From positions 248,001 through 312,000 of the forward strand of contig NZ_JAAXGE010000002.1 in the NCBI RefSeq assembly GCF_014750685.1: a DNA stretch of 64,000 bases. The letters are read 5' to 3'. The notes beneath the pieces were generated by a model, which was given only the letters and a program-made list of their open reading frames with translations, did not search any database and was not told the origin of the DNA. Below are positions 1 to 8,105 of the stretch, in pieces (the stretch's first letter is position 1; each line of letters begins with the position of its first letter). The translations under genes and the position numbers were made by a program. The stretch is from Bacteroides sp. GM023 (GTDB taxonomy: Bacteria > Bacteroidota > Bacteroidia > Bacteroidales > Bacteroidaceae).

Positions 1-838
1 AACAATCTTTCGGATTCTTCAAGTCATCTCCCATCAACAAACGTTTATCCGCATCATTCTCTATGCCGTCAATACGCTTTTTCATCAAGTCAAATTGTAT
101 CCGGTGCGTATTTCTCACCTTTTTCCAAAGTGCGTCCTTGCCTCCTTTATACATATCGACAAACAGTGTCTGGCATGCGTCGTTCCACTTTTCACTTTCT
201 ACGGATAAATGCGCAAGTCCATTGACAGTCAATGTATCCATATCAACTTCGGAAGTCGTTTTCAATACGGAATCTATCAGTTGATAGGCTGCATCTTTCA
301 TTGCATTATATCCGAAGAACTTGATATAATTGACAATGCCCGCCTTCTTTTTCATCTTTTCATAATAAGCATATTCCGCCGTGTCTTTTACTGCTGTCGA
401 ATCTAGACCTTTATATGTAGGAAAAAGCCGCTTGAATTCACGAAATTCTTCTGTGCCGGCACTGGTCATGTTGAAAGATTTATCTCTTGTTCCCAAGAAG
501 TTCCAACCGTGCAAGTCGTCAATGTATCCATTCTTGTCGTTATCTCTTCCATCTGGTTTTTCTTTAGGATTCCTCCAAAGAGCAGGTTGAAGGTCAACAA
601 CGGTAGTGTCTATGCCGGAATCAATAATGCCGACGACCAATGACTTTACGGGTTTGATTTTCTTTGCTTGTAAGAAAAGGAGCGCTTCGTCCGATCTGAC
701 TCCCTGCAAGGTGTCATTGTACACTTTGTGCCAACCGGATGAGGAAGAAACCTGCCCAAAAGAGGGAGTCGAGATGCTGAAGCAGGCAATCAGGAGTGCA
801 GCAATACTAAACACTGACATAAACCGTGTCTCTTTCAT
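1..838 (-). CDS. S8 family serine protease, secreted (C-terminus beyond left edge)
   Basis: Reads leftward from an ATG at 838 and stays open for 279 codons to the window edge, so only the N-terminal part is present. The start gives a signal peptide (charged MKETR, hydrophobic stretch, then SFG-Q). The motif VVGIIDSGIDTT near residue 75 is the catalytic-Asp block of subtilases (S8); the His and Ser blocks must lie to the left of the window. The following text (GRDNDKNGYIDDLHGWNF) is the usual subtilase continuation, with a long insertion of about 130 residues before the expected His block, which Bacteroides secreted S8 enzymes often have. Likely a periplasmic or exported protease. It is preceded by a long leader with a strong inverted repeat (894-974). 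The family is well supported; the substrate is unknown. Confidence 0.85.
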   Translation of the reverse strand, partial: MKETRFMSVFSIAALLIACFSISTPSFGQVSSSSGWHKVYNDTLQGVRSDEALLFLQAKKIKPVKSLVVGIIDSGIDTTVVDLQPALWRNPKEKPDGRDNDKNGYIDDLHGWNFLGTRDKSFNMTSAGTEEFREFKRLFPTYKGLDSTAVKDTAEYAYYEKMKKKAGIVNYIKFFGYNAMKDAAYQLIDSVLKTTSEVDMDTLTVNGLAHLSVESEKWNDACQTLFVDMYKGGKDALWKKVRNTHRIQFDLMKKRIDGIENDADKRLLMGDDLKNPKDC

Positions 839-893
839 TTGTGTGATGATAAGTTCTCTTCTCAGCCCCGAAGAAGAATCCTTAAAATACGAA

Positions 894-974
894 GGCGTGG
901 GGACTATTAACTTATTTTGGAAACAAGGCGTCTGGAATGCCGTCGAAGCAAAATAAGCAACAGTCTCCCACGCC
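894..974 (-). ncRNA. Structured leader or small RNA candidate upstream of the S8 protease
   Basis: Two arms of 26 bases, 894-919 and 949-974, are nearly complementary: 8 bp GC-rich at the base (GGCGTGGG with CCCACGCC) and 8 bp CTTATTTTG-like at the top, with few mismatches between. The 29-base loop holds a second small stem (GGC...GCC). It lies 56 bases upstream of the protease ATG, inside its likely transcript. No U-tract follows on either strand, so it does not look like a terminator. I do not recognise a known riboswitch class. Confidence 0.4.
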
Positions 975-1102
975 ATATATTATGACGCGAGAGATGCTAA
1001 CCTATCTCCTTCTAAGTTTTCCAGACTTTTGTTTCGAGAATCAGTTAAACACTTTCGTGTATTCTAAATTTCTAATATGTCTGCCACATTACTGTGACGC
1101 TG

Positions 1103-1110
1103 CAAATATA
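1103..1110 (-). promoter_or_regulatory. Candidate -7 box for the S8 protease transcript
   Basis: Minus-strand TATATTTG matches the Bacteroides -7 consensus TAnnTTTG. No clear -33 element is visible. Use of this box would give a leader of roughly 255 nt containing the inverted repeat at 894-974. Confidence 0.35.
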
Positions 1111-1297
1111 CCTTTTATTTTTAATTTTAGACATCTTTTTTTGCATAATTTTCGTTTTTAACAAATGAGGGTACTTCTTCGACATTTGGGTTGGATAATT
1201 AAATCAAAACAAGAATGCACACACGTATTTCGTATGGAGTTAAGAAGATTATTTAGTTCAAAATTGTACGGAAATGAGCCAAACATTTACTTTTTTA

Positions 1298-1802
1298 CTA
1301 TAAAGTTTAAACGCACAATTATCTTACACCTTACACTTTTGCTATTTATCTATCTAATATAAAGTGAATTGAGTAAGTGCAAGATAGTGTTGCAGATAGT
1401 GTAAGATACGGTTATCTTGCACTATACTTTTCTGAAATTACTTGCCAGATTATTTCCGACGGCAGTTTAATTTTGTTTCAAGCGCTTGAAACAAAGTGTT
1501 TGCAGGCTCGAAACAAAGTGTTTGCAGGCTCGAAACAAAGTGTTTCCCTATATGAAACAAAGTGTTTTGCTATAGGAAACACTTTGTTTACCTACATGAA
1601 CAAATCATTCTCTGCATAGATTTCGCCAATTACTACGTACTTTCTATAGATTTACTACAGTCCTTTTAAATTTCAGGAGTGTAAGATAAAGGCATCTTAC
1701 ACTATCTGCAACCCTATCTTACACTCACGCAATTTATTTTATATCAGATAGATAAATAGCAAAAGTGTAAGGTGTAAGATAATTATGCGTTTAAACTTTA
1801 TA
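1298..1802. mobile_element. MITE-like element with about 122-bp terminal inverted repeats
   Basis: The left arm 1298-1419 and right arm 1681-1802 are inverted copies, about 90% identical by eye. Both outer ends begin CTATAAAGTTTAAACGCA. The 260-bp core has no credible gene; the only open frame (1377-1619) runs through repeats. The core carries four direct copies of GAAACAAAGTGTTT (1488-1567) and one inverted copy at 1575-1591. A small non-autonomous transposon, or a large cruciform-forming intergenic repeat, would both fit. No obvious target-site duplication is visible. The element ends about 90 bp before the promoter of the Rpn-type gene at 1924. Confidence 0.55.
1488..1591. repeat. 14-bp repeats at 22-bp period
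   Basis: GAAACAAAGTGTTT occurs at 1488, 1510, 1532 and 1554, exactly 22 bp apart. The 8-bp spacers are GCAGGCTC twice, then CCCTATAT. An inverted copy (GGAAACACTTTGTTT) follows at 1575. The unit is itself close to an inverted repeat. The spacers are too short and too similar for CRISPR. Confidence 0.8.
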
Positions 1803-1891
1803 GAAAAAATCCCAATAGTGTGATTTGATTCAAAACCTTTCCGATAGAAGAATTTAACCCTTTCATCCTCTCATTAATCAAATAAAAGAAG

Positions 1892-1899
1892 TATATTTG
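1892..1899 (+). promoter_or_regulatory. -7 box of the Rpn-family gene
   Basis: TATATTTG matches TAnnTTTG and lies 25 bases before the ATG at 1924. I see no good TTG at the -33 distance. Confidence 0.55.
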
Positions 1900-1923
1900 C
1901 TTAATTATTAAACTATAAGCAAT

Positions 1924-2967
1924 ATGACTATCATCGCCAATCCCATTTACGACGCCGTCTTCAAATTCTTGATGGAAGACAAGAAAGTCGCCAAGATATT
2001 TCTTTCCGCATTGCTCAAAAAGGATATCATAGACCTTGAAATGCGCCGCCACGAGTATACTTCCATGGAACATACGCGCATCTCACTCTTTCGTATAGAC
2101 TTTTCAGCAAAGATTCGTGAAGATGACGGTTCAGAACACCTTGTACTCATCGAACTGCAAAAGACCTGGCTCATCACTGAAACCTTGCGTTTCCGCCAGT
2201 ACCTGGGCACGCAGTATCTCAACAAGGAGAACATTATCGAAGAAAAGAATGAGCATGGACAAAGGCGTACATATGGTTTGCCCATCATCTCTATCTACAT
2301 CCTGGGACATCCCTTGGGTGACCTTACCGAGCCGGTGGTTTACGTGCGCCGCCGCTATCTGGATTATGACGACAATCCTCTTCCTGCTCCCGACCCCTTC
2401 ATAGAGAGTCTGACTCATGACAGCATCATCGTACAGATTCCTTTCCTCACCGGACGAACCCGTAACCGTCTTGAACGTCTGCTGAGTGTATTCGATCAGG
2501 AATACCGGCAGGCTGATAGCGAGCACTATCTGGAAATTAACGATGAGCATCTTGATGATGAAGTGAAGTGTGTTGTCCATCGTCTGCTGAAGGCTGCCGC
2601 CGCACCCAACGTGCGTCGTGCCATGGAGATAGAAGACGAGATTCTTTCTGAAATAGAGGACAGGGATACGACAATTATGATGAAGAATAAGGAAATTGAA
2701 CAGAAAGAGCAGGTGATTGAGCAGAAAGAGCAGGTGATTGAACAGAAAGAGCAAGTGATTGAACAGAAAGAGCAGGTGATTGAACAGAAAGAGCAGGTGA
2801 TTGAACAGAAAGAGCAGGTGATTGAACAGAAAGAGCAGGTGATTGAACAGAAAGAGCAGGTGATTCGCTCAATGGTTAAGATACTCTGTAAAAATGGGAC
2901 ATCGGTTGAAGAGATATCCAAACAATTATCAATGCCAGTGGAGCAAATCAAACAATACATTGATTAA
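1924..2967 (+). CDS. Rpn family PD-(D/E)XK nuclease / putative transposase
   Basis: The 347-residue protein begins with the Bacteroides Rpn/PDDEXK_2 signature (ANPIYDAVFKFLMED). The nuclease core RIDFSAKI...LVLIELQK supplies the Asp and the E-x-Q/K of the PD-(D/E)XK motif at about residues 60-80. The family is described as recombination-promoting nucleases, with reported links to phage defence in other bacteria; cellular role here is inferred. The N-terminal 235 residues are the nuclease domain. Residues 259-314 are eight perfect EQKEQVI heptads predicted to form a coiled coil, followed by a short tail (ILCKNGTSVEEISKQL) that looks like a small HTH. The gene stands alone, with its own promoter and a terminator behind it, next to an inverted-repeat element. 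Confidence 0.85.
   Translation: MTIIANPIYDAVFKFLMEDKKVAKIFLSALLKKDIIDLEMRRHEYTSMEHTRISLFRIDFSAKIREDDGSEHLVLIELQKTWLITETLRFRQYLGTQYLNKENIIEEKNEHGQRRTYGLPIISIYILGHPLGDLTEPVVYVRRRYLDYDDNPLPAPDPFIESLTHDSIIVQIPFLTGRTRNRLERLLSVFDQEYRQADSEHYLEINDEHLDDEVKCVVHRLLKAAAAPNVRRAMEIEDEILSEIEDRDTTIMMKNKEIEQKEQVIEQKEQVIEQKEQVIEQKEQVIEQKEQVIEQKEQVIEQKEQVIEQKEQVIRSMVKILCKNGTSVEEISKQLSMPVEQIKQYID
2698..2865 (+). repeat. Eight tandem 21-bp units inside the Rpn gene
   Basis: 168 bp = 8 x 21 bp, each encoding EQKEQVI. Units differ only at two silent positions (gag/gaa, cag/caa), so the array is nearly perfect and able to gain or lose heptads in frame by slippage. Confidence 0.95.
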
Positions 2968-3008
2968 TATATAATTCTCATCTAAGAAAGATGCAAACAC
3001 TATAAAAA

Positions 3009-3056
3009 AGCAGCAAGCTACTCTTACAAACAAGAGTAACTTACTGCTATTTTTTC
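3009..3056. terminator. Bidirectional terminator
   Basis: Imperfect 17-bp stem (AGCAGCAAGCTACTCTT paired with AAGAGTAACTTACTGCT) around a 6-base loop, followed by ATTTTTTCTG on the plus strand and an A-run before it that gives a U-run on the minus strand. It separates the convergent Rpn and GH20 genes. Confidence 0.8.
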
Positions 3057-3117
3057 TGTTATCGTGGTAATACTTTTTTCATTGTTTGAGTAGATAATTC
3101 ACATAACAAGTTCAAAA

Positions 3118-5469
3118 CTAATCCACCCTTATCTCATCTACAAACAGGAAAGGCCGTTCGCCCTCACCGGAATGTCCTTTGGGAAGCCCCTTAAAAGGTT
3201 CTGCCACCACTTTTACATAACGTGCGGATACCGTGTCAAAAGAGAGGCGGTTCAGTTCACTTCGTTTCTCTCCCATGGCATCTGTCGGCGCGTCATATGT
3301 CTGACGGGCTACCATTTCATATTTTTCTCCATCCGGAGAGACGAATACGGAAATAGACTGCGGCCCCATAATCCATGCACTTAAATCGGTCAAAGCGGAA
3401 ACTCCCACCGAAGAGATAGACTGCAAAGACTCCAAGTCTATCACTGCACTCAAATCAGAAGAATGATACCCTACCCACAGACCTGTATTATGAAAGTTTA
3501 TACTTCGAATCCCGTCTACCAAAACCTTTCCATTCTCTCCCTGATAACGCTCGGAAGGAACATTCAATAACCGGACAGGGCGGAATGTCGCTTTATTTAC
3601 TACTACCTCTTTTGTCAGTTCGTCACTCGAAAGTCCGTTGGACAAATAAGAGATAGCTTTCAACGTGCAACTTTTGTCTACCCGGATAGGATTCTTATAC
3701 AAAGAACCGGATTTCGTAGGTATGCTGCCGTCCAGAGTATAATAGATTTCTGTATCAGGCAGACTCTCCATTGAGATTTCAAGGCTTTTATCAGTAGGAA
3801 TAGATTTATAAGTAGCGGAAACTGTAAAGAAGTGATTGGCATAACCATAGCCTAGCCGGGTATAACAGTCTAAAAGCATAGGCAAGCGATGCAGGAAACC
3901 GCTAAAAGCACCGCATCTCCCTTCGCACCACGCAGCTTCGGCAAAAGCAGACAGGCGGGGAAGAAGCATATAATCAAGTAACGAATCACTGTTGATAAAC
4001 GAAGTCCACAGGCAAGCTTCCGCGCCCAGTACTCTTTCTTTTTCAGCCGCCGTCAGTTGCGGAGAGAAGAAAGGCGTCTCAAATACTTTCTTCATTTCTA
4101 CCAGTCCGCCGGTCGCACGGGGTTCCTGTTCCGAGTTTATCGTTTGATAATGATTCAGGTACAGATGGGAATCTGCGGAAACAATCACAGAGTGTCCTTT
4201 GCGAAGGGCAGCCGTGGCACGCCCCAGCCCACGCCAGGACATAATGGTAACATCCCGGCTCAAACTGTCGGAAAGCACTTCATCCCAGCCAATCATCCGC
4301 TTTCCCAGTCCACGCAGATAACCTGCTATTTCTTCATTGAAAGCATTTTGCAGAAACTCCTCTGCCGTATGCTGACCGATGTCTTTCAATCCATGCTTCG
4401 TGATTGCCTTCTGGCAAGCGTCGCATTGCTTCCAACGGTCTTTAGGCACTTCGTCACCGCCGATATGGATAAACTGTCCCGGAAATAAACCGGCAACTTC
4501 TTTCAAAACATCCTTTACAAAGGGAAGGGTAAAATCATTCCCTACGCACATCACATCTTTGTGGACTCCGCCCACTTCCGTAGCCACTTCATAAGCCTTC
4601 CCCGTACAGCCCAGTTGCGGATATGCCGCTAATGCCGCTTGTGTATGACCGGGCATATCTATTTCCGGGATAATCGTTATAAATCTTTCGGCAGCATAAG
4701 CCACTACGTCTTTTATATCTTTCTGTGTATAGTAACCACCATATCTGTCCGTCCCTCTCCATGCACCGACTTCGGTCAGTTTCGGATATTTTTTTATCTC
4801 TATCCGCCATCCCTGGTCGTCTGTCAGATGCCAGTGAAAATGATTCAGACGGTGAAAAGCCAACAGGTCGATATAGCGTTTCACCTGCGCGACCGAGAAA
4901 AAATGACGGCTCACATCAAGCATGGCTCCCCTGTATGACAGAGAAGGGTAATCTTCCAACGCCACAGGGGGAAAACTCAGTTCCTTTCTTTGCACGCCTG
5001 CTGCTCCTGCTACCGTCGGAAACGACAACTGCCGCAACATCTGAACCGCATAAAAAGCTCCCGCCAGGTCTGCTGCCTCAATTACCATATTATCTTCTGT
5101 GACTTCTAATCTGAACCCCTCTTTTCGTAGCAAGGGATTCCTTTTGAAGATAATTTCATTAGAACGCAGCAACTTCTTTGTCTTTCCAACAGCCAACGAA
5201 TATCCGGTACTTTCCGAAAGACAGGCAGCCAGCAAGTCCGCAACAGATTTCCATTCGGGATGATTCCCCGAATAAAGCACCTTTGTCCGCTCATTCACGA
5301 TGAATGGAGCCCCTTCTTTTTCTACTAATGACACAGGTTCGGGAATTAAGTTCCGATAGGAAACCGATGCCATTGAATCCACAGCGAAAAGAGAGAAAAC
5401 TCCCCAAACTAACAGGATAATTAATATAGGTGAAAATAATGTATCCCGACAGATATTGACTTTAATCAT
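3118..5469 (-). CDS. GH20 beta-N-acetylhexosaminidase, secreted
   Basis: 783 residues. An N-terminal hydrophobic segment (about residues 12-30) acts as signal or anchor. Residues 40-175 form the GH20b domain and about 176-530 the catalytic barrel, with WHLTDDQGWRIEIKKYP and the Asp-Glu pair in HIGGDEVPKDRW at about residues 339-340, the substrate-assisted machinery of GH20. A chitobiase/hexosaminidase C-terminal beta domain follows (YYTLDGSIPT, about 580-640). A discoidin-like (F5/8 type C) carbohydrate-binding module makes up the last 140 residues. It releases terminal GlcNAc or GalNAc. The sulfatase at 5483-6955 ends 13 bases upstream, so the two are co-transcribed and probably act on a sulfated HexNAc glycan such as mucin or a glycosaminoglycan. 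Confidence 0.93.
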   Translation of the reverse strand: MIKVNICRDTLFSPILIILLVWGVFSLFAVDSMASVSYRNLIPEPVSLVEKEGAPFIVNERTKVLYSGNHPEWKSVADLLAACLSESTGYSLAVGKTKKLLRSNEIIFKRNPLLRKEGFRLEVTEDNMVIEAADLAGAFYAVQMLRQLSFPTVAGAAGVQRKELSFPPVALEDYPSLSYRGAMLDVSRHFFSVAQVKRYIDLLAFHRLNHFHWHLTDDQGWRIEIKKYPKLTEVGAWRGTDRYGGYYTQKDIKDVVAYAAERFITIIPEIDMPGHTQAALAAYPQLGCTGKAYEVATEVGGVHKDVMCVGNDFTLPFVKDVLKEVAGLFPGQFIHIGGDEVPKDRWKQCDACQKAITKHGLKDIGQHTAEEFLQNAFNEEIAGYLRGLGKRMIGWDEVLSDSLSRDVTIMSWRGLGRATAALRKGHSVIVSADSHLYLNHYQTINSEQEPRATGGLVEMKKVFETPFFSPQLTAAEKERVLGAEACLWTSFINSDSLLDYMLLPRLSAFAEAAWCEGRCGAFSGFLHRLPMLLDCYTRLGYGYANHFFTVSATYKSIPTDKSLEISMESLPDTEIYYTLDGSIPTKSGSLYKNPIRVDKSCTLKAISYLSNGLSSDELTKEVVVNKATFRPVRLLNVPSERYQGENGKVLVDGIRSINFHNTGLWVGYHSSDLSAVIDLESLQSISSVGVSALTDLSAWIMGPQSISVFVSPDGEKYEMVARQTYDAPTDAMGEKRSELNRLSFDTVSARYVKVVAEPFKGLPKGHSGEGERPFLFVDEIRVD

Positions 5470-5482
5470 ATACTTTCCGAGT

Positions 5483-6955
5483 TTATTTGGCAGCCTTGCC
5501 CGACTTGGCGGTTTTATTCGACTTGGCAGCCTTCTCTGATTGCATAGTCTTATCCGATTTACCGGCTTCCCTTCTCGCTTTTCCCTGATGCCCGGTCAGG
5601 TCGTCTCCCAGTTCTTCGCGCCATACGTCAGCTTCCCTCATCAAATCCTGTACCACTTCCGAATGTTGACTAATTACATTCACACGCTCGCCCATATCCC
5701 GTCGCAGGTCATACAGTTCGCACTCCTTGACTTCACCCTGTCCCAATTCTCCGGGAAGTCCGTCATTGCCGGGCACCTGGCTGTCATAAGACACATATTT
5801 ATGAGGGAACACCAACTTATAACTCCCGTCGGTAATCGCTTCCAACGAATTTTTATGATAATAGAAACAAAGATATTTGCGTACCGCAATCGTAGGGTCT
5901 ACCGTCAACGTGGGCACCATACTCACCCCGTCTATCTTCTTTTCAGGCATTTTCGCCCCCGCAATCTCTACCAAAGTCGGCAGAATGTCAATATTGGAAT
6001 ACAGATTATTGCATACGCCGGACGGTTGTATTTTCCCTTTCCAATAAAAGAAACAAGGTACGCGCGTACCGCCATTGAATGTGTTCGCCTTTGCTTCCCT
6101 CAATCCGCCGGATGAACCGGCATGGTTGCCGTAATTAGCCCACGGGCCATTATCCGAAGTGAGAATCACCAGCGTATTGTCCTCAATCCCTTCTTCGCGG
6201 ATAGTCCGCAGGATTTCTCCCACGCTCCAATCCAACTCCATCATCACGTCTCCGTACAAGCCTTGCTTGCTCTTTCCTTTAAACTTGTCGGAAACCGCCA
6301 ACGGTACATGAGGCATCGAATGCGCCAGATACAAGAAGAACGGTTTGCTGTTCGCATTCCGGTGAATGAAGTCGACCGCATAATTCGTGTAATCAGTCGT
6401 CAGCCGCGACTGGTCCGTATTATAGCCGATGATGTCATTCCCTTTAATTAAAGGAAGGTCGGGAAACTTATATTGAGGATGGTTAGGCCACATATCGTTC
6501 GAATAAGGCAATCCGTAGTATTCATCAAAACCATGCTGAAGCGGCAGGAACTTCTTCTCATCTCCCAAATGCCATTTTCCGAAGATAGCCGTCGCATACC
6601 CTTTGTCACGCAACAACTCCGCCACCGTCTCTTCCTGCTCACTGATGCCATAAGGTGAACCCGGATTCAAGGCATAGGCAAACCCGATACGGTTCGGATA
6701 GCATCCCGTCATCAATCCCGCCCTCGACGCACCGCTGATAGGCTGAACCGCATAAAAGTTGTTCATTGACATTCCGTTGGCAGCCATCCAGTCGATATGC
6801 GGGGTCTGATAACCGATTGCCCCCCGACAGGAAAAGTCTCCATTTCCGGAGTCATCCAAGTTAATAAGAATAATGTTCGCAGGCTTTTGAGCGACAGCCT
6901 CGGCAGACAACATAGCCATGCCGGCCATACCCAATAAAACGTTTTTGTTCTTCAT
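5483..6955 (-). CDS. S1 family sulfatase (serine type), secreted
   Basis: I place the start at 6955 (MKNKNVLLG, a normal signal peptide ending AVAQ); a start at 6970 would only add MRDYI. The N-terminus has the metal-binding ILINLDDSGNGD. The catalytic motif is ISGASRAGLMTG at about residue 74: the serine is the residue converted to formylglycine by anSME. GKWHLGD and TSDNGPW complete the sulfatase signature. After the normal end, the protein has about 30 residues of Lys/Ser/Ala-rich imperfect repeats (KSDK, KSNK, KSGK) that the family does not need. It is the first gene of a two-gene operon with the GH20 enzyme, which suggests it removes sulfate from a HexNAc or neighbouring Gal. I do not assign a subfamily. 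Confidence 0.9.
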   Translation of the reverse strand: MKNKNVLLGMAGMAMLSAEAVAQKPANIILINLDDSGNGDFSCRGAIGYQTPHIDWMAANGMSMNNFYAVQPISGASRAGLMTGCYPNRIGFAYALNPGSPYGISEQEETVAELLRDKGYATAIFGKWHLGDEKKFLPLQHGFDEYYGLPYSNDMWPNHPQYKFPDLPLIKGNDIIGYNTDQSRLTTDYTNYAVDFIHRNANSKPFFLYLAHSMPHVPLAVSDKFKGKSKQGLYGDVMMELDWSVGEILRTIREEGIEDNTLVILTSDNGPWANYGNHAGSSGGLREAKANTFNGGTRVPCFFYWKGKIQPSGVCNNLYSNIDILPTLVEIAGAKMPEKKIDGVSMVPTLTVDPTIAVRKYLCFYYHKNSLEAITDGSYKLVFPHKYVSYDSQVPGNDGLPGELGQGEVKECELYDLRRDMGERVNVISQHSEVVQDLMREADVWREELGDDLTGHQGKARREAGKSDKTMQSEKAAKSNKTAKSGKAAK

Positions 6956-7070
6956 AATATAATCGCGCATTTAGTTATAAATATACATTTCACTATAATA
7001 AAGACAATCATATAAAGCTTTTCACTAAAACATAAATGTAAGAAAGAGTTTCATTTTCCGCAAAAAACCT

Positions 7071-7078
7071 TATCTTTG
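7071..7078 (+). promoter_or_regulatory. -7 box of the first AraC regulator
   Basis: TATCTTTG fits TAnnTTTG, 34 bases before the ATG at 7113. The -33 region is weak (TTTC at 7049). Confidence 0.5.
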
Positions 7079-7112
7079 TTCCCCAAAGATAACAATTCAT
7101 GAAATAAAACTC

Positions 7113-7985
7113 ATGCCAGGAGATTCTTTTTGCATACAATATACAAACTGTGAGGGATGCCCCAGAGCTACGGAGAACATCCTTATACATCGGAACTTAC
7201 CCAAAGGGGAGCATATTCCCAAGGATAAGTGTACGCAAAACTGTATGCTTTTTATGATAAAAGGGGAACTGCTTATCAATAGTGAAGAATATCCGGGAAA
7301 CATACTGCGCGAGAAACAGTTCATCCTGCAAGCTATCGGCTCGAAGATAGAAATACTGGCACTTACGGATGTCGAATATGTTGTGTACTGGTTCAACGAA
7401 TTGCCTCTGCTTTGCGAGGACCGTTACAAGGAAGTGATGGAACAGGCGGAAGTTCCCCTGACCTATACTCCGATGGTTATGAGCGAAAGGCTCTTTCATC
7501 TAATCACCAGTATGCCCGAATTCCTCAATGAGGAGTCCCCTTGCAGCAAATACATTGAGCTGAAATGCAAAGAGCTGGTTTTCCTGATTACCAACTTCTA
7601 CCCTTTGCCGCAATTAAGTTCTTTCTTCTACCCGATTAGTACCTATACGGAAAGTTTCCACTATTTCGTGATGCAAAACTACGGCACCGTGAAAAACGTG
7701 GAAGAATTTGCACATTTGGGCGGCTATACCACCACCACTTTCCGCCGGCTTTTCAAAAACCTCTACGGCATGCCCGTGTACGAATGGATACTGGAGAAAA
7801 AGCGGGAAGGTATCCTCGAAGACCTTCAGCACACTAAAATGCGCATCACGGAAATCTGCAACCGATACGGATTCGATTCCCTGTCCCACTTTGCGCACTT
7901 CTGCAAAGACTCTTTCGGCGACACTCCCCGCGCGCTGCGTAAGAAGGCAGCCTGCGGTGAAAAAATCGGAAAGATTGCCGATTAA
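7113..7985 (+). CDS. AraC family regulator with four-Cys cupin-like sensor domain
   Basis: 290 residues. Residues 1-45 carry Cys 7, 13, 16, 40 and 44. Residues 45-105 read as a double-stranded beta-helix (FMIKGELLINSEEYPG...FILQAIGSKIEIL). The C-terminal 100 residues are a complete AraC/XylS double HTH (NVEEFAHLGGYTTTTFRRLF and ITEICNRYGFDSLSHFAHFC). Paralogue of the gene at 11714-12553: the two share the whole architecture and the spacing C-x5-C-x2-C-x23-C. It is divergent from the sulfatase and lies directly upstream of frdCAB in the same direction. The Cys set could bind Zn or an Fe-S cluster; target genes are unknown. Confidence 0.85.
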   Translation: MPGDSFCIQYTNCEGCPRATENILIHRNLPKGEHIPKDKCTQNCMLFMIKGELLINSEEYPGNILREKQFILQAIGSKIEILALTDVEYVVYWFNELPLLCEDRYKEVMEQAEVPLTYTPMVMSERLFHLITSMPEFLNEESPCSKYIELKCKELVFLITNFYPLPQLSSFFYPISTYTESFHYFVMQNYGTVKNVEEFAHLGGYTTTTFRRLFKNLYGMPVYEWILEKKREGILEDLQHTKMRITEICNRYGFDSLSHFAHFCKDSFGDTPRALRKKAACGEKIGKIAD

Positions 7986-8007
7986 GGAATTATTTCTTTA
8001 ATTCCTT
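7984..8007 (+). terminator. Weak hairpin at the end of the AraC gene
   Basis: AAGGAATTA and TAATTCCTT pair around a 6-base loop and overlap the stop codon. There is no T-run, so termination is uncertain. It overlaps the -33 region of the frd promoter. Confidence 0.35.
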
Positions 8008-8036
8008 GCTCAATCAATCTATTTCCCCTATTTTTG
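8006..8036 (+). promoter_or_regulatory. Promoter of frdCAB
   Basis: TTG at 8006-8008, 20 bases, then TATTTTTG at 8029-8036: a close match to the Bacteroides sigma consensus TTTG-N19-21-TAnnTTTG. The leader to the frdC ATG is about 62 nt. Confidence 0.75.
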
Positions 8037-8105
8037 CAGTCCGTAAGAGGTGTAAAACGTCGAAATTTTAGTTCTAACAATTAAATAATTTAAATTCAAT
8101 CATTT

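Noticed and set aside
606-956. 116-residue plus-strand frame
   Set aside because: Antisense to the S8 protease, whose conserved motifs lie in the opposite frame.
1488-1591. Possible CRISPR-like array
   Set aside because: Repeat 14 bp, spacers 8 bp and partly identical, one inverted unit, no cas genes near.
1377-1619. 80-residue plus-strand frame inside the inverted-repeat element
   Set aside because: It reads through the left terminal repeat and the 22-bp-period repeats; no domain and no start context. It is explained by repeats.
2526-2960. 144-residue minus-strand frame rich in SFCSITC repeats
   Set aside because: It is the antisense of the 21-bp coiled-coil repeat of the Rpn gene.
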